Notes: generated by a model not told the origin, from the sequence alone. A stretch of DNA of 56,286 bases from Burkholderiaceae bacterium (GCA_024643785.1 JAHEMI010000004.1:1-56286); one strand, 5' to 3'. Numbered from the stretch's first letter, positions 1 through 10,148 are shown. Made by a program: numbers and translations.

Positions 1-92
1 CAGCCAGTGACCATGGTTGCCACGGTCAGCACGGCCAACAACAGCCCTGCCGTCATGCCCCTGCTTCCCGCCGTGCTTGCGTCAAACCCCAT
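1..92 (-). CDS. N-terminus of an unidentified membrane protein (partial)
   Basis: An open frame begins at the ATG ending at 92, preceded by GGGGGTGGC as a plausible ribosome binding site, and runs off the left edge after about 30 codons. Residues 13 onward (MTAGLLLAVLTVATMVTGW) form one hydrophobic segment, so this is an N-terminal membrane anchor, signal peptide or first transmembrane helix. It lies 36 nt downstream of the MFS gene on the same strand and may be co-transcribed with it. A second ATG at 56 is an alternative start. The visible part is too short to assign a family. Confidence 0.5.
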   Translation of the reverse strand, partial: MGFDASTAGSRGMTAGLLLAVLTVATMVTG

Positions 93-128
93 GCCACCCC
101 CGATAGTCTGAGTGCGATTCTAGCTGCA

Positions 129-1316
129 TCAGCGCCGCGACCCGCGGTCCTGCGCCCAGAGAATCGCGCCGCAGACCAGCGTCGGCACCGCGAGCAGGCC
201 AAATGCCAGCGCGTAGCTCCCGCCGCTTTCGACCACCAGCGCGAACAGCGGCGGCCCCACGAGCACGCCGAAGAAGGTGAAGAACAGGGTGCCGCCGGTG
301 GCCTCGACTGCCTGCCCGGCCGGCGCCTGGCGGGCCACTTCCGCCAGGTAGACGCCATTCCAGCCGATTGCGGTCGCGCCAAACAAGGCGCTGGCCAGGA
401 CCGTGATCAGCTGGGGCCAGGTCGGCGCGAGCAATGCCATCGCCAACGCGCCCAGCGCCATGCCGCCACCCAACCCTGCCAAGACCAGCAGCGGCCGGCC
501 GCAGCGATCGGCCAGCGCACCCCACACTATCCGCCCTACCACCCCCGCGCCCTGGGCTACGGCCAGCATCAGTCCGGCCTGCACCAGTGACATGCCCAGC
601 CCGCGGGTAAGGTAGGTGACCAGGAAGGTCACCAGACAGAGCTGCACCGCCGAAAACAGGAATGACGACGCGGCCAGGCGGCGCAGCGCCGGTACGCTGG
701 CCACGATCCTGAGCGACCTGCTCACCCCCCTGGCCCCGACCCGCCACTTCGGGTCGATGTCATCGTCAAACTGGCCGCGCACCGCTTGTGCCAGCGCGCA
801 GACGCCGATGCAGCCGGCACCCACCGCCAGCACCGCGAGGCGCCAGCCGCCCGCCAGGACCAGCAGCGGCGCCAACACTCCCGCTAGCGCCCCCCCCAAC
901 GGGACTCCGGTCTGCTTGACCGAGAACACCAGCGACATCAGATGCCGCGGCGTGGTCTTGACCAGCACGTGGGAACTCGCCGGCGTGATCGGGCCATAGC
1001 CCGCACCGAGCAAAATTGCCCCGGCGACGAAGAAAGGGATGTTGCCGACCGCGCTCAGGCCCAGGCCTGCGGCGCAAAGCAGCAGGCAGATCTGCGTGAC
1101 CCGAACCGCGCCGAGCTTTCTGATCAGATCCCCGCTGGCCACGCTCGAGGCCATGCTTGCGCCATAGACCAGCGCGATGAACAGGCCGACGTAGCTAGCA
1201 GGGATATTGGCGTCACTGGAAATCGCCGGGGCAATCGCCGGGATGGTGAGCGCCGCCATCGAAATCAGCGCCTGAAAGGACAGCGTAGCGCCCAGCGGCA
1301 ACCAGGAATTGCGCAT
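129..1316 (-). CDS. MFS transporter
   Basis: This 395-aa protein is made almost entirely of hydrophobic helices (about 12), with the MFS loop between helices 2 and 3 seen as a variant G-x-L-x-x-K-x-G (GDLIRKLGAVR) and a matching internal loop GALADRCGRP after helix 8. It should be a proton-coupled secondary transporter of the inner membrane; the substrate cannot be told from sequence. The ORF-track start is a TTG two codons upstream. I prefer the ATG at 1316 because GGAG lies 9 nt before it. The neighbours (tRNAs upstream, unknown membrane protein downstream) give no clue to the substrate. Confidence 0.85.
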   Translation of the reverse strand: MRNSWLPLGATLSFQALISMAALTIPAIAPAISSDANIPASYVGLFIALVYGASMASSVASGDLIRKLGAVRVTQICLLLCAAGLGLSAVGNIPFFVAGAILLGAGYGPITPASSHVLVKTTPRHLMSLVFSVKQTGVPLGGALAGVLAPLLVLAGGWRLAVLAVGAGCIGVCALAQAVRGQFDDDIDPKWRVGARGVSRSLRIVASVPALRRLAASSFLFSAVQLCLVTFLVTYLTRGLGMSLVQAGLMLAVAQGAGVVGRIVWGALADRCGRPLLVLAGLGGGMALGALAMALLAPTWPQLITVLASALFGATAIGWNGVYLAEVARQAPAGQAVEATGGTLFFTFFGVLVGPPLFALVVESGGSYALAFGLLAVPTLVCGAILWAQDRGSRR

Positions 1317-1390
1317 CAGCAACGGCTCCGCGCCGCGGCCGGCAACCTTAGTGCAGGATCGGGCTGATCATCGCTCATCTGATAGGGGTC

Positions 1391-1464
1391 TGGAGGCGGA
1401 GGTCGGAATCGAACCGGCGTTGACGGCTTTGCAGGCCGCTGCATGACCACTCTGCCACCCCGCC
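1391..1464 (-). tRNA. tRNA-Cys (GCA)
   Basis: Read on the minus strand, the 74-nt sequence folds as a cloverleaf with acceptor GGCGGGG paired to CTCCGCC (one G-U pair), anticodon loop CTGCAAA giving anticodon GCA, T-loop GGTTCGATTCC and an encoded 3' CCA. It lies 71 nt downstream of tRNA-Gly, but a good intrinsic terminator stands between the two. No convincing promoter of its own is visible in the short gap, so expression may depend on read-through. Confidence 0.96.
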
Positions 1465-1500
1465 CAGGGCGCCCGCCGCCGATGACGACGGGCCAATGAC

Positions 1501-1527
1501 AAAAAAAGGGAAGCGCATGCTCCCCTT
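1501..1527 (-). terminator. Intrinsic terminator after tRNA-Gly
   Basis: On the minus strand AAGGGGAGC-ATGC-GCTTCCCTT forms a 9-bp stem (one G-T pair) with a 4-nt loop, and its distal arm runs straight into a 7-nt T tract. It starts 8 nt after the tRNA-Gly CCA end. It should stop transcription between tRNA-Gly and tRNA-Cys, or act as a partial attenuator if the two are co-transcribed. Confidence 0.8.
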
Positions 1528-1535
1528 AGAAATTC

Positions 1536-1611
1536 TGGAGCGGGAAACGAGTCTCGAACTCGCGACCTCAACCTTGGCAAGGTTGCGCTCTACCAACTGA
1601 GCTATTCCCGC
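1536..1611 (-). tRNA. tRNA-Gly (GCC)
   Basis: The 76-nt minus-strand sequence begins GCGGGAATAGCTCAGTTGG and ends with CCA. Acceptor GCGGGAA pairs with TTCCCGC, the anticodon loop is CTTGCCAAG (anticodon GCC) and the T-loop is GAGTTCGAGACTC. It is served by a consensus promoter about 18 nt upstream and followed by a T-tract terminator, so it forms a complete transcription unit. Confidence 0.97.
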
Positions 1612-1628
1612 GCTGCGTGAAGCCAGAA

Positions 1629-1656
1629 ATTATAGCGCCACGCCAAATGCTGTCAA
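1629..1656 (-). promoter_or_regulatory. Consensus sigma-70 promoter of tRNA-Gly
   Basis: The minus strand reads TTGACA, a 16-bp spacer, then TATAAT: both hexamers match the sigma-70 consensus exactly. Transcription should start near 1621, about 10 nt before the tRNA 5' end. Confidence 0.85.
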
Positions 1657-1680
1657 CTTGAGCGTCCACCGGCGCCCCAA

Positions 1681-2238
1681 TCAGGACGATTTGATCGTCG
1701 GCCAGGCGCAGCGCAAGTAGTAGAGCATCGACCAGATCGTGAGCAGAGTCGCCACCCAGATCAGCCAGGTACCGAACAGCGCGCAATCGATCCCCAGCAG
1801 ACGATCGTTGTACAGCAGCATCGGGATCGCCACCAGTTGCGCCGCAGTCTTGAACTTGCCGAGCTTGTGAACCGCGACGCTGTTGGGGCGTCCCAACTGG
1901 GCCATCCACTCGCGCAGCGCCGAAATCGTGATTTCGCGGCCGACGATTACCAGTGCGATCAGCGCATCGGTGCGCCCGAGCTGCACCAGCATCACCAGTG
2001 CCGCCGCGACCAGCAGCTTGTCTGCGACCGGGTCCAGGAAGGCCCCAAAGGCGGTGCTCTCGCCGAGCCGTCGTGCCAGGTAGCCATCGAGCCAGTCAGT
2101 CAGGGCGGCGACGATGAAGATCGTCGTTGCCGCGACGTTCTGCACCGCCGGCGACAGCGGCAGGTAATAGACGGCAACCAGCAACGGAATCGCCACGATT
2201 CGCGCCACCGTCAGGACAGTGGGAAGATTGAGTCGCAT
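1681..2238 (-). CDS. pgsA: CDP-diacylglycerol--glycerol-3-phosphate 3-phosphatidyltransferase
   Basis: PgsA makes phosphatidylglycerol phosphate from CDP-diacylglycerol and glycerol-3-phosphate at the inner membrane, the committed step to phosphatidylglycerol and cardiolipin. The 185-aa protein carries the complete CDP-alcohol phosphotransferase signature DGx2ARx8Gx3Dx3D (DGYLARRLG ... FLDPVAD) and several hydrophobic helices. The ORF track extends 49 codons upstream into uvrC; the family-typical start MRLNLPTVLT at 2238 is used here. It lies 43 nt downstream of uvrC, a common betaproteobacterial pairing, with the tRNA genes following. Confidence 0.95.
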   Translation of the reverse strand: MRLNLPTVLTVARIVAIPLLVAVYYLPLSPAVQNVAATTIFIVAALTDWLDGYLARRLGESTAFGAFLDPVADKLLVAAALVMLVQLGRTDALIALVIVGREITISALREWMAQLGRPNSVAVHKLGKFKTAAQLVAIPMLLYNDRLLGIDCALFGTWLIWVATLLTIWSMLYYLRCAWPTIKSS

Positions 2239-2281
2239 GGTTCGCCTGGAAATACCTCGCCCCAAAACCGGTTTGGCCTGC

Positions 2282-4219
2282 TCAATGCAAACGTCGATAA
2301 ATCTCCTGAGCCAGGGCCAGTGAAATCCCTTCCACGGCGGCCAGATCATCGACGCCCGCCGCCATGATGCCACGCATCCCGCCAAAGCGCGCGTACAAGC
2401 GCTGGCGCCGGCGCGGGCCGATGCCGTCGATATCCTCCAGTCGCGAGGTGTTGCGGGTCTTGGCGCGGCGAGCCCTCATCCCGGTAATGGCGAACCGGTG
2501 GGCCTCGTCGCGGATCTGGGCAATCAGCATCAGGGCGGCCGAATCGCGCCCCAGTGCCACCGCTTCGCGGCCGTCGGCGAAGATCAGCGTCTCCAGACCG
2601 ACCCGGCGCTCCGGCCCCTTCGCCACGCCGACGATGCGCGAGCAGTCGAGGCCGAATTCCTCGAAGACCTCGCGCGCAGTCGACACCTGACCGACGCCGC
2701 CGTCGATCAGCACGACATCCGGCAACCGGGCCGCCGTGCTGCCGGCAGCGCGTTCGTGGACGTCGCGGTAGCGCCGCTGCAGCGTCTGGCGCATGGCCGC
2801 ATAGTCGTCGCCGGGGGTGATCCCGGAGATGTTGAAGCGCCGGTACTGGCGGGGCTGGAGTTCATGATTCTCGTAGACCACACACGAGGCCTGAGTCGCT
2901 TCGCCAGCGGTATGGCTGACATCGAAGCATTCCAGCCGCAAGCCCGCCAACTCCCCGGCGCTCTCGTCGCTATCGAGCTCGAGCCCGAGAATCTCGGCCA
3001 GCGCCCGGGTCCGGGCCTGTTGCGAGCCCTCGTCGGCCAGCGCCCTGGCCAGTGCTACGGCAGCATTGTCGCGCGCCAGTTCCAGCCAGCGCCGCCTCGT
3101 GCCGTGGGGTTCAGCGACCCACTGCAGCGCGTGTCCGGCACGCTCCTGAAGGAACTGCAGCACCGCCTCGCCCGGGGCAGCCAGGTCGCTGACGATCAAC
3201 GGCGGCAAAGGGCTGCCCTCGTAGTGCTGCAACAGGAAGGCCTCGAGCAGCTCGGCGTAGGATTCGGCGGCGTCGCCCTCCCCCTCGAACCAGGCCCCGG
3301 CCGGAAAGAACGCCTTGTCGCCGAGGTGACGCCCGCCCCGGACCATCGCCAGGTTGACGCACGCCCGACCACCGTGCACTGCCAGCACGATGATGTCGGC
3401 TTCGGGATCGCCGGCGGCCTCCATGGTCTGCTGATGCATCACCTTGGCAATCGCGCTCAGGCGATCGCGCAGCTTGGCGGCCTCCTCGAAGCGCAACTCC
3501 GCGGCAGCGGAGTGCATCTGGGCCTCGATCTCGCGCATCAGCTCGAGGTGCCCGCCGCGCAGGAAACGGACCGCTGCGGCAACGTCCCGGGAATATTCGG
3601 CGGCGCTGATCAGGCCGACGCAGGGGGCGCTGCAGCGGCCGATCTGGTGCAGCAGGCACGGGCGCGAGCGGTTCGCGAACACCGAGTCGGCACAGGTGCG
3701 CAGCTGAAAGGTGCGCTCGATCAGCTGCACCGTCTCGCGCACCGCCCAGCCGCTCGGGTAAGGTCCGAAGTACTGGTTGCCGCGCTCCGGCGCACCGCGG
3801 TACGACGAGATCCGCGGCATCTGGTGTCCCGAGATCCTCAGAAACGGGTACGACTTGTCATCCCGAAACACGATGTTGTAGCGCGGATGACCGGTCTTGA
3901 TGAGATTGTTCTCGAGCAGCAGCGCCTCGGCCTCGGAACGGGTGATGCTGGTCTCGATGCTGCGGATCTGTGCCACCATCCGGGCGATCCGCGGACCCAG
4001 TCCGCTGGCGCGAAAGTACGACGACACCCGGCGCCTCAGGTCGGTTGCCTTGCCGACGTAGAGCAATTCGCCGCCGGCACCGATCATCCGGTAGATTCCC
4101 GGCAGGTGGGGCAGGCTCTTGAGGTAGGCCGGGATATCGAAATCGCCGGCTGCGGCCGGCGGCGCCGGCGCTGCCGAATCCGGAGCCGGCGGCGCAGCCT
4201 TCTTGCGCGCGGCGGCCAC
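2282..4219 (-). CDS. uvrC: Excinuclease ABC subunit UvrC
   Basis: UvrC makes the dual incisions of nucleotide excision repair after UvrAB damage recognition. In order the protein shows a GIY-YIG nuclease domain ([10 protein letters not shown] ... [11 protein letters not shown]), a Cys-rich segment ([13 protein letters not shown]), a UVR UvrB-binding helix pair, the RNase H-like C-terminal nuclease (LECFDVSH) and tandem HhH motifs at the end. No ATG fits. The GTG at 4219, 15 nt after the nagZ stop and preceded by GGAACGGGA, gives 645 aa, close to the family length. The longer frame of the ORF track would overlap nagZ. Confidence 0.95.
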   Translation of the reverse strand: MAAARKKAAPPAPDSAAPAPPAAAGDFDIPAYLKSLPHLPGIYRMIGAGGELLYVGKATDLRRRVSSYFRASGLGPRIARMVAQIRSIETSITRSEAEALLLENNLIKTGHPRYNIVFRDDKSYPFLRISGHQMPRISSYRGAPERGNQYFGPYPSGWAVRETVQLIERTFQLRTCADSVFANRSRPCLLHQIGRCSAPCVGLISAAEYSRDVAAAVRFLRGGHLELMREIEAQMHSAAAELRFEEAAKLRDRLSAIAKVMHQQTMEAAGDPEADIIVLAVHGGRACVNLAMVRGGRHLGDKAFFPAGAWFEGEGDAAESYAELLEAFLLQHYEGSPLPPLIVSDLAAPGEAVLQFLQERAGHALQWVAEPHGTRRRWLELARDNAAVALARALADEGSQQARTRALAEILGLELDSDESAGELAGLRLECFDVSHTAGEATQASCVVYENHELQPRQYRRFNISGITPGDDYAAMRQTLQRRYRDVHERAAGSTAARLPDVVLIDGGVGQVSTAREVFEEFGLDCSRIVGVAKGPERRVGLETLIFADGREAVALGRDSAALMLIAQIRDEAHRFAITGMRARRAKTRNTSRLEDIDGIGPRRRQRLYARFGGMRGIMAAGVDDLAAVEGISLALAQEIYRRLH

Positions 4220-4233
4220 GATCCCGTTCCGGC

Positions 4234-5187
4234 TCAGCGCGCCCGCAACGCTTCCAGCCGGGCCGCAAAACCCCGTGGAGCGCGCCAGCGCAGACCGGCA
4301 AGCAGTTCGTCGGCGAGTTGCGGCTGGTTGCACACCAGCACCAGGTCGCAACCAGCTGCCAGAGCTGCCCGCGCCCGCGCCACGATGTCGCCGGTCGCAG
4401 CCGCGGCTTCCATCGTCAGGTCATCGGAACAGATCACGCCGCGGAATCCGAGCCGGTCGCGCAGGATCTGCTGCAGCCAGATCCGTGAAAAGCCCGCGGG
4501 AGCATCGTCTACCCGGGGATAGACCACGTGCGCCGGCATTACCGCGGCCAGGGCGCCGCCGAGCCAGCCATAGGGCGCAGCGTCGCGCGCCATGATTTCT
4601 TCGAGGTCGCGCTCATCGGTGGGCAGTTCGTGGTGCGAATCCGCGCGCGCGTAGCCATGTCCCGGGAAATGCTTCCCGCAGTTGGCCATGCCGCTCAGCA
4701 GCAGCCCGTGATTCAGGCAACGGGCGAGCAAGGCCACGACGCGCGGATCGTGATGGAATGCCCGATCACCGATCACGCCCGAGGCGCCATAGTCGAGATC
4801 CAGGACCGGCGTAAAGCTCAGGTCGACGCCGACCGCGCGCAATTCGCGCCCGATGGTCTGGCCGACCTCGGTGGCCGCACGACACGCCGCCAAAGGATCC
4901 TGGTCCCACTGCTCGCCCAGGCAACGCATCGGCTTGAGCGCGGTAAATCCCTTGCGGAAGCGCTGCACCCGCCCGCCTTCGTGATCGACGAAGATCAGCA
5001 GGCGCGGGTCGCGCAGCTGGCGGATCTCCTTGCACAGCGCGCTCACCTGGCGCCTGGAGGTGAAGTTGCGCGCGAACAGGATCACGCCCCCGACCAGCGG
5101 ATGCGCGAGCCGCCGGCGGTCGTCGTCCCCCAGCCTGGTTCCGGCGACGTCGACCACCACCGGGCCGAGTCCAGCTGCCTTGTTCAT
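4234..5187 (-). CDS. nagZ: Beta-N-acetylhexosaminidase (muropeptide recycling)
   Basis: NagZ removes N-acetylglucosamine from anhydromuropeptides in the cytoplasm during peptidoglycan recycling. The 317-aa GH3 protein has the KHFPGHG motif, the catalytic His loop just after it ([13 protein letters not shown]) and the nucleophile region ICSDDLTME. No signal peptide is seen, as expected. Its ATG overlaps the acpS stop by 4 nt (ATGA), which indicates translational coupling in the pdxJ-acpS-nagZ-uvrC series. Confidence 0.95.
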   Translation of the reverse strand: MNKAAGLGPVVVDVAGTRLGDDDRRRLAHPLVGGVILFARNFTSRRQVSALCKEIRQLRDPRLLIFVDHEGGRVQRFRKGFTALKPMRCLGEQWDQDPLAACRAATEVGQTIGRELRAVGVDLSFTPVLDLDYGASGVIGDRAFHHDPRVVALLARCLNHGLLLSGMANCGKHFPGHGYARADSHHELPTDERDLEEIMARDAAPYGWLGGALAAVMPAHVVYPRVDDAPAGFSRIWLQQILRDRLGFRGVICSDDLTMEAAAATGDIVARARAALAAGCDLVLVCNQPQLADELLAGLRWRAPRGFAARLEALRAR

Positions 5188-5597
5188 GATCCTTCCTCGC
5201 TGGTTTCGAGCACCGCGAACGCCACCGCGCTGTCGACTTCGTCCGACAGTGATACATGCGCCCGCAGGCGATGCTCCTGGAGATAGGCGGCGAGCGCATT
5301 GCGCGCCACCGCGACCGGGCGTCCGCGCCGGTCGTTGAGCACCTGCAGCGAGAGCAGGCTCATCGGTGCCCGCAGCCCCAGTCCAAGAGCCTTGGAGAAG
5401 GCTTCCTTGGCCGCGAAACGCTTGGCGAGATAGCGGGCGGCGTAGGCCGGCCCGTGCTCACCGCGCTGGTGGCGGCGTTCGAATTCGCGCAATTCGTCGG
5501 GACCGAGGACGCGCCGCGCGAAGCGCTGCCCCCAGCGCGCGAGCAAGCTCTCGATCCGCTCGATGCGGACGATATCGGTCCCGATTCCGTGGATCAC
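5184..5597 (-). CDS. acpS: Holo-[acyl-carrier-protein] synthase
   Basis: AcpS transfers 4'-phosphopantetheine from CoA to the serine of acyl carrier protein. The 137-aa protein shows the family start [14 protein letters not shown] with the metal-binding Asp and the second motif [13 protein letters not shown] with the catalytic Glu. The start is GTG at 5597, overlapping the pdxJ stop (GTGA), with GAGGGC upstream. Its substrate AcpP is encoded about 10 kb away in the same leftward block. Confidence 0.95.
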   Translation of the reverse strand: MIHGIGTDIVRIERIESLLARWGQRFARRVLGPDELREFERRHQRGEHGPAYAARYLAKRFAAKEAFSKALGLGLRAPMSLLSLQVLNDRRGRPVAVARNALAAYLQEHRLRAHVSLSDEVDSAVAFAVLETSEEGS

Positions 5598-6343
5598 CGG
5601 GCGCTGCCCTCGCGCATCAGCCGCTTCATCTCGCGCACCGCCTCGCGCAGTCCGACGAAGAGCGCGCGGGCAACGATCGCGTGACCGATGTGCAGTTCGC
5701 GTACTCCCGGGATCGCCGCCACCGGCTGGACGTTGAAGTAGTTCAGGGCGTGGCCGGCGTTGAAACGCATCCCCAGTTCTCCGATGGCCTTGCCCGCGGC
5801 CCGGATCCGCTCGAGTTCCGCGACTACCGCCGGGCTTTCGCTATCGCGCCCGAGTGCCCGGAACGCGTGGGCGTAGGGCCCGGTATGGATCTCGCAGACC
5901 CGGGCGCCGATCCGCGCCGCCGCCTCGACCTGCGCCAGGTCGGCGTCAATGAATACGCTGGTGACGATCCCGGCATCCGCGAGCCGGGCAATCGCCGTGC
6001 GCAATTCTGGCTCCTGCGCGACGACGTCGAGCCCCCCTTCGGTGGTCACTTCCTGGCGTCCCTCGGGGACCAGCATCGCCATTTCGGGACGCAGCCCGAT
6101 GGCGATCCCGATCATCTCGGCGGTTGCTGCCATCTCAAGGTTGAGCTTGATCTGGGTGAGGTCGCGCAGCCGCCGGACGTCCTCGTCCTGGATGTGGCGC
6201 CGGTCCTCGCGCAGGTGCACCGTGATGCCATCGGCACCGCCGAGGTGGGCTTCGACTGCCGCCCAGATCGGGTCCGGCTCGTAGGTTGCCCGCGCCTGCC
6301 TCACCGTGGCGACGTGGTCGATATTGACTCCTAGCTCGATCAT
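5594..6343 (-). CDS. pdxJ: Pyridoxine 5'-phosphate synthase
   Basis: PdxJ condenses 1-deoxyxylulose 5-phosphate with 3-amino-2-oxopropyl phosphate in the DXP-dependent vitamin B6 pathway. The 249-aa protein starts with the family hallmark [15 protein letters not shown] and contains [13 protein letters not shown], a TIM-barrel active-site strand. The ORF track extends far upstream into recO; the ATG at 6343 is the normal start. It is followed by acpS with a 4-nt overlap, the standard proteobacterial order. Confidence 0.96.
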   Translation of the reverse strand: MIELGVNIDHVATVRQARATYEPDPIWAAVEAHLGGADGITVHLREDRRHIQDEDVRRLRDLTQIKLNLEMAATAEMIGIAIGLRPEMAMLVPEGRQEVTTEGGLDVVAQEPELRTAIARLADAGIVTSVFIDADLAQVEAAARIGARVCEIHTGPYAHAFRALGRDSESPAVVAELERIRAAGKAIGELGMRFNAGHALNYFNVQPVAAIPGVRELHIGHAIVARALFVGLREAVREMKRLMREGSAR

Positions 6344-6387
6344 TTCTTCACCGCTCGTCCAATCGGTGCCTTGCGGCACCAGGGAAA

Positions 6388-7107
6388 TCAGAGATTCTGC
6401 AGGTCGATCAGGATCTGGCGGCTCTTCAATACCCCGCCATCGAGGTGATGCCCGACGATCGAACGCATCAGGTATTTTGCCTCTTGCCGGCTGCGTTGCG
6501 CGCCATAGGAGCCCGCCGCAATGTCGCGCAGGGTGCTGCCATGCACCAAAGCGCTCGCCCCGGCGTCGGCGGCAACCGCCGCAAACCCGGCCCCGGGTTG
6601 CCAGGCGTAGCGTTGTGAATCCTCGATCGGCCGTTGGGCGGTGTCGCAGGTCAGATCGGGCGCGTAGCCGGTCTCGCGCAACAGCGTCCATTCGAAGCGC
6701 CGCAGCGTCTCGTCGAACGTCGTACCGCCCGCCATCTCCCCCAACGCCTGGGCGTAGGCGTCGAACAATCCCGGATGGGCGTCCTCGCGGGCCAGCAGCT
6801 TGATCAGCAATTCATTGAGGTAGAACGCGCACAACAGCCCTTCGCCGCGCGGCGTGTCCACCCCGCCGACCCACTCGATCCCGGTCAGGGTGCGCAGCTC
6901 GCCGCGTCCCGAGTACGACAGCGCCAGCGGCTGGAACTGCAGCAGCACCGAACGCAGGGCCGATCGCGGCCGGCGCGCACCCTTGGCCACAGCTGCCACC
7001 CGGCCATAGTCGCGGGTGAACAGGTCCACCACCAGGCTGCTCTCGCTATATGGGGTCGCGTGCAGCAGGTAACCGAGGGCACCGCTGATCCGTGAGGAGG
7101 CCGCCAT
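6388..7107 (-). CDS. recO: DNA repair protein RecO
   Basis: RecO works with RecF and RecR to load RecA on SSB-coated gaps and anneals complementary strands. The 239-aa protein has an N-terminal OB fold ([34 protein letters not shown]) and an alpha-helical C-terminal part ([10 protein letters not shown] ... [13 protein letters not shown]). The four-cysteine zinc knuckle known from some RecO proteins is not seen. The start at MAASSRISG (7107) leaves 8 nt after the era stop, in keeping with an era-recO-pdxJ operon. Confidence 0.92.
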   Translation of the reverse strand: MAASSRISGALGYLLHATPYSESSLVVDLFTRDYGRVAAVAKGARRPRSALRSVLLQFQPLALSYSGRGELRTLTGIEWVGGVDTPRGEGLLCAFYLNELLIKLLAREDAHPGLFDAYAQALGEMAGGTTFDETLRRFEWTLLRETGYAPDLTCDTAQRPIEDSQRYAWQPGAGFAAVAADAGASALVHGSTLRDIAAGSYGAQRSRQEAKYLMRSIVGHHLDGGVLKSRQILIDLQNL

Positions 7108-7115
7108 CGCCGCCG

Positions 7116-8039
7116 CTACTCGTAGCCGTAGGAGCGCAGACTCTGTTCGCTGGCCGCCCAGCCCGCCCTGACTTTGACGAACACCTCCAGGTAGACCCGC
7201 TTGCCGAGCATCTTCTCGAGATCGACCCGCGCCTCGCTGGCGATGCGCTTGATCCGGGTCCCGCCCTGGCCGAGGACGATCGCCTTCTGGCCCTCGCGGG
7301 CCACCAGGATCACCGCGAAAATCCGGCACAGGCCGGGGGTTTCCTCGAATTTCTCGATCGCCACCGTGCTTTCATAGGGCAATTCATCGCCCAGCAGCCG
7401 GAAGACCTTCTCGCGGATCAGCTCGGCCGCCAGGAAGCGTTCGCTGCGATCGGTGAATTCCTCCTCGGCATAGACCGGGGGCGCCAGCGGCAGCCGTGCG
7501 GCGCACTGCGCCAGCAGCACGTCCACCTGCTTGCCGGTCTTGGCGCTGATCGGCACGATCTCGGCATAGCGCCCGCTGGCCCCGAGCCGCTGTGCGATCT
7601 CGAAAAGCCTGGCGCGGTCGGAAATGGTGTCGATCTTGTTGATCGCCAGGATCAGTGGCGTCGACTCAGGCACCAGCTTCGCCACCCGCTCATCGGCCGC
7701 GGTCCAGCCGGCGGCGTCACAAACCATCACCACCACGTCGGCATCAATCGCGACCTGCGCGGCGGTGCGGTTCAGCACCCGGTTCATGGCCCCGCCGCTG
7801 CGGGTCTGGTAGCCCGGGCTATCGAGCAGCAACAGCTGCGCGCCGGGCGAGTTGACCACCCCGGTGATGCGATGGCGCGTGGTCTGCGGTCGCGACGAGG
7901 TGATCGAAAGCTTCTGCCCGACCAGGTAGTTGAGCAGAGTCGACTTGCCGACATTGGGACGGCCAATGATCGCCACGTAGCCACAGCGGAAATCGTCCGC
8001 CGCGCCAGCAGCGGCACGCCCAGGCGCTTCTTCGCTCAT
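7116..8039 (-). CDS. era: GTPase Era
   Basis: Era is an essential GTPase that binds 16S rRNA 3' ends and helps 30S assembly. The protein has G1 GRPNVGKST, G3 DSPGYQ, G4 NKID and a C-terminal KH domain (ARVDLEKMLGKRVYLEVFVKV). The start [10 protein letters not shown] at 8039 gives 307 aa and overlaps the rnc stop by one base (ATGA type), the conserved rnc-era coupling. The longer ORF-track form is within rnc in another frame. Confidence 0.96.
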   Translation of the reverse strand: MSEEAPGRAAAGAADDFRCGYVAIIGRPNVGKSTLLNYLVGQKLSITSSRPQTTRHRITGVVNSPGAQLLLLDSPGYQTRSGGAMNRVLNRTAAQVAIDADVVVMVCDAAGWTAADERVAKLVPESTPLILAINKIDTISDRARLFEIAQRLGASGRYAEIVPISAKTGKQVDVLLAQCAARLPLAPPVYAEEEFTDRSERFLAAELIREKVFRLLGDELPYESTVAIEKFEETPGLCRIFAVILVAREGQKAIVLGQGGTRIKRIASEARVDLEKMLGKRVYLEVFVKVRAGWAASEQSLRSYGYE

Positions 8040-8869
8040 CAGTCCTTGCTCATTTCGTTGGCTGACGCGAGCGGTTCGGCCGCGCCCGCGGCAGTTCGCT
8101 CTACCGCCGGCGGCGGCGCAGCGCTGCTCACCCGGCGGCGGCTCCGGCGCACTGCCGGCGCCGCTTCCAGGAGCTTCAACGCCTCGAGCGCTCGTTTGGC
8201 GGCTTCCTGCTCGGCGGCGCGCCGCGAGCCACCACGGCCCTGGACCCTGATCTTCAGCTTCGGAATCGTGCACTCGAGCTCGAACAACTGGTCGTGGGCC
8301 GCGCCATGGGTAGCGACGACGGTGTAAACCGGCAGCGGCAGCTTCTTGCCCTGCAACGACTCCTGGAGCAGGGTCTTGGCGTCCTTGCCAAGCGTCTTCG
8401 GATCGAGATCGTGGAGCACCGGAGCGTAGAGCGCACCCAGGACTCGCCGTGCCGCATCGAATCCGCCGTCGAGGTAGATTGCGCCGACCAGCGCCTCGAA
8501 GGCGTCGGCCAGGATCGAAGGACGCCGGAAACCGCCGCTCTTGCGCTCACCGTCTCCCAGCAGCAGGTGTTGGCTCAGTTCCAGGCGCTGGGCAACCTCG
8601 AAGAGGGCTTGCTGGCGCACCAGATTGGCGCGCACCCGCGACAGGTCACCCTCGTCGAGATTGCCGAAATGCTCGTAGAGCAGTCCGGCGACAGCGCAGT
8701 TGAGCACCGAATCGCCGAGGAATTCGAGGCGCTCGTTGTTGGGTTGCCCGAAACTACGGTGGGTCACCGCCTGGCGCAACAGCGCCAGGTCAGCAAAACG
8801 GTAGCCGAGCCGCTCCTGCAACACTTCCAGGTTCATTGCGGGCCCGCCGCCGGATCCGGCATGCGGCAC
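8039..8869 (-). CDS. rnc: Ribonuclease III
   Basis: RNase III cleaves double-stranded RNA, including rRNA precursors. The catalytic domain carries the signature [11 protein letters not shown] with the acidic metal ligands, followed by a dsRNA-binding domain ([25 protein letters not shown]). A GTG start at 8869 is preceded by a good TAGGAG site and gives 276 aa; the ATG at 8836 ([11 protein letters not shown], 265 aa) is closer to the usual N-terminus but lacks an SD sequence. A tail of about 45 residues rich in Ala, Arg and Pro follows the dsRBD and is longer than in the E. coli enzyme. Confidence 0.93.
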   Translation of the reverse strand: MPHAGSGGGPAMNLEVLQERLGYRFADLALLRQAVTHRSFGQPNNERLEFLGDSVLNCAVAGLLYEHFGNLDEGDLSRVRANLVRQQALFEVAQRLELSQHLLLGDGERKSGGFRRPSILADAFEALVGAIYLDGGFDAARRVLGALYAPVLHDLDPKTLGKDAKTLLQESLQGKKLPLPVYTVVATHGAAHDQLFELECTIPKLKIRVQGRGGSRRAAEQEAAKRALEALKLLEAAPAVRRSRRRVSSAAPPPAVERTAAGAAEPLASANEMSKD

Positions 8870-8877
8870 ATCAACTC

Positions 8878-9255
8878 CTAGCGTCGACCGGAGTCGCCCG
8901 CGAAGTCGAACAACAGGTACATCGGGCCAACCATGTGGACCCGGCGCTCATAGCGGAACGCGATCTGGGGTTCATTCTGGGTCTTGGCGATGATCAGGTC
9001 GCGTCCCGAGATCGTCTCGATGTCGTCGATTGCCGCGTAGCGATCGAAGGCCCGCTGGATTTCCCGGGCACCTTCGGTGCCCTCGGTCGCGATCTGGTTG
9101 ATCGCGCGCTGGATCGCCATGTACTCGATCAACGCCGGCGCCGATTTCATCCCCGTACCGCCCAGGATGATCACCAGCGCCAGTATCACTAGGACGCTGA
9201 GGAAACCGAGTCCCCGTTGCGTCTTTGCGGTGAGATCAAATTTGTCAACGCTCAT
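8878..9255 (-). CDS. DUF4845 membrane-anchored protein
   Basis: A 125-aa protein with one N-terminal transmembrane helix ([19 protein letters not shown]) and a periplasmic domain ending DFAGDSGRR. It matches the DUF4845 type found between lepB and rnc in many Beta- and Gammaproteobacteria; its function is not established. The start at 9255 has a strong GGGAGG site and overlaps the lepB stop by 4 nt. The position suggests a link to signal peptidase or the envelope, but this is only inference. Confidence 0.85.
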   Translation of the reverse strand: MSVDKFDLTAKTQRGLGFLSVLVILALVIILGGTGMKSAPALIEYMAIQRAINQIATEGTEGAREIQRAFDRYAAIDDIETISGRDLIIAKTQNEPQIAFRYERRVHMVGPMYLLFDFAGDSGRR

Positions 9256-10148
9256 CGAAACCTCCCAATCCGGCCTAGGTCGCCGAAATTCATCCACACG
9301 AAGAACGCCCTGCCGACCAGGTTCTGCTCCGGGACGAACCCCCAGAACCGGGAGTCGAGGCTGTTCTCGCGATTGTCACCCATCATGAAATAGTGCCCCG
9401 GAGGAACCGTGCAAACCACGCCGCCACTGCTGTAACGGCAATTTTCCATGAATCGGAACCTATCCATGGGAGCGATGAAAGACGGTTTTTCCAATTCTGT
9501 CAATATCTTATGTTCGATAGTTCCCAAAGTTTCTGAATATTGGGCAGAGTAACTGAGGCGGTCGGGATCGTAGAACTCACCCTCCGGCACGACCGGCACC
9601 TCGGTGCCGTTTATCGTCAGGTGCTTGTTGAGGTAGGACACGGTATCGCCCGGCAGGCCGACCACCCTCTTGATGTAGTCGACCGAGGGATCGCGCGGGA
9701 AACGGAACACCACCACATCGCCGCGCTGCGGCTCGCCGAGTTCGATCACCTTCTGGTTGATCACCGGCAGGCGCACCCCGTAGACGTACTTGTTGACCAG
9801 GATCAGGTCGCCGATCCGCAGGGTCGGGATCATCGATCCCGACGGGATCTTGAACGGCTCGAACAGGAACGAGCGCAGGAAGAAGACCACGAAGATCACC
9901 GGGAACAGCCCCGCGGTGTACTCGACCCAGGCCGGCTGGGTGAGGTATTTCTCGCGCAGCGCGCTCCGCTCCTGCGTGACCGCGGCTTCTCCCTGGGCCG
10001 AGCGCAATTGCGGCGCCGTGGTCCGGTCGAACTCGGCCACGGCCGCCGCGGCCGCGCGCCGGCGCTGGGGCCGCAGCCGGAAACGCTCGATCAGCCATGC
10101 CACGAAGGTGATGACCAGCAACACAAACAGGATCAGCGCAAAGTTCAT
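9252..10148 (-). CDS. lepB: Signal peptidase I
   Basis: LepB cleaves signal peptides from secreted proteins at the periplasmic face of the inner membrane. The 298-aa protein has two N-terminal transmembrane helices (residues about 4-20 and 80-95), the nucleophile box PSGSMIPTL with Ser105, the general base in [12 protein letters not shown] with Lys160, and the box [17 protein letters not shown]. Its start overlaps the lepA stop by 4 nt, the usual lepA-lepB coupling. Confidence 0.97.
   Translation of the reverse strand: MNFALILFVLLVITFVAWLIERFRLRPQRRRAAAAAVAEFDRTTAPQLRSAQGEAAVTQERSALREKYLTQPAWVEYTAGLFPVIFVVFFLRSFLFEPFKIPSGSMIPTLRIGDLILVNKYVYGVRLPVINQKVIELGEPQRGDVVVFRFPRDPSVDYIKRVVGLPGDTVSYLNKHLTINGTEVPVVPEGEFYDPDRLSYSAQYSETLGTIEHKILTELEKPSFIAPMDRFRFMENCRYSSGGVVCTVPPGHYFMMGDNRENSLDSRFWGFVPEQNLVGRAFFVWMNFGDLGRIGRFR

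Noticed and set aside
2498-4522. 674-codon open frame antisense to uvrC
   Set aside because: Shadow frame; uvrC on the other strand has all its domains.
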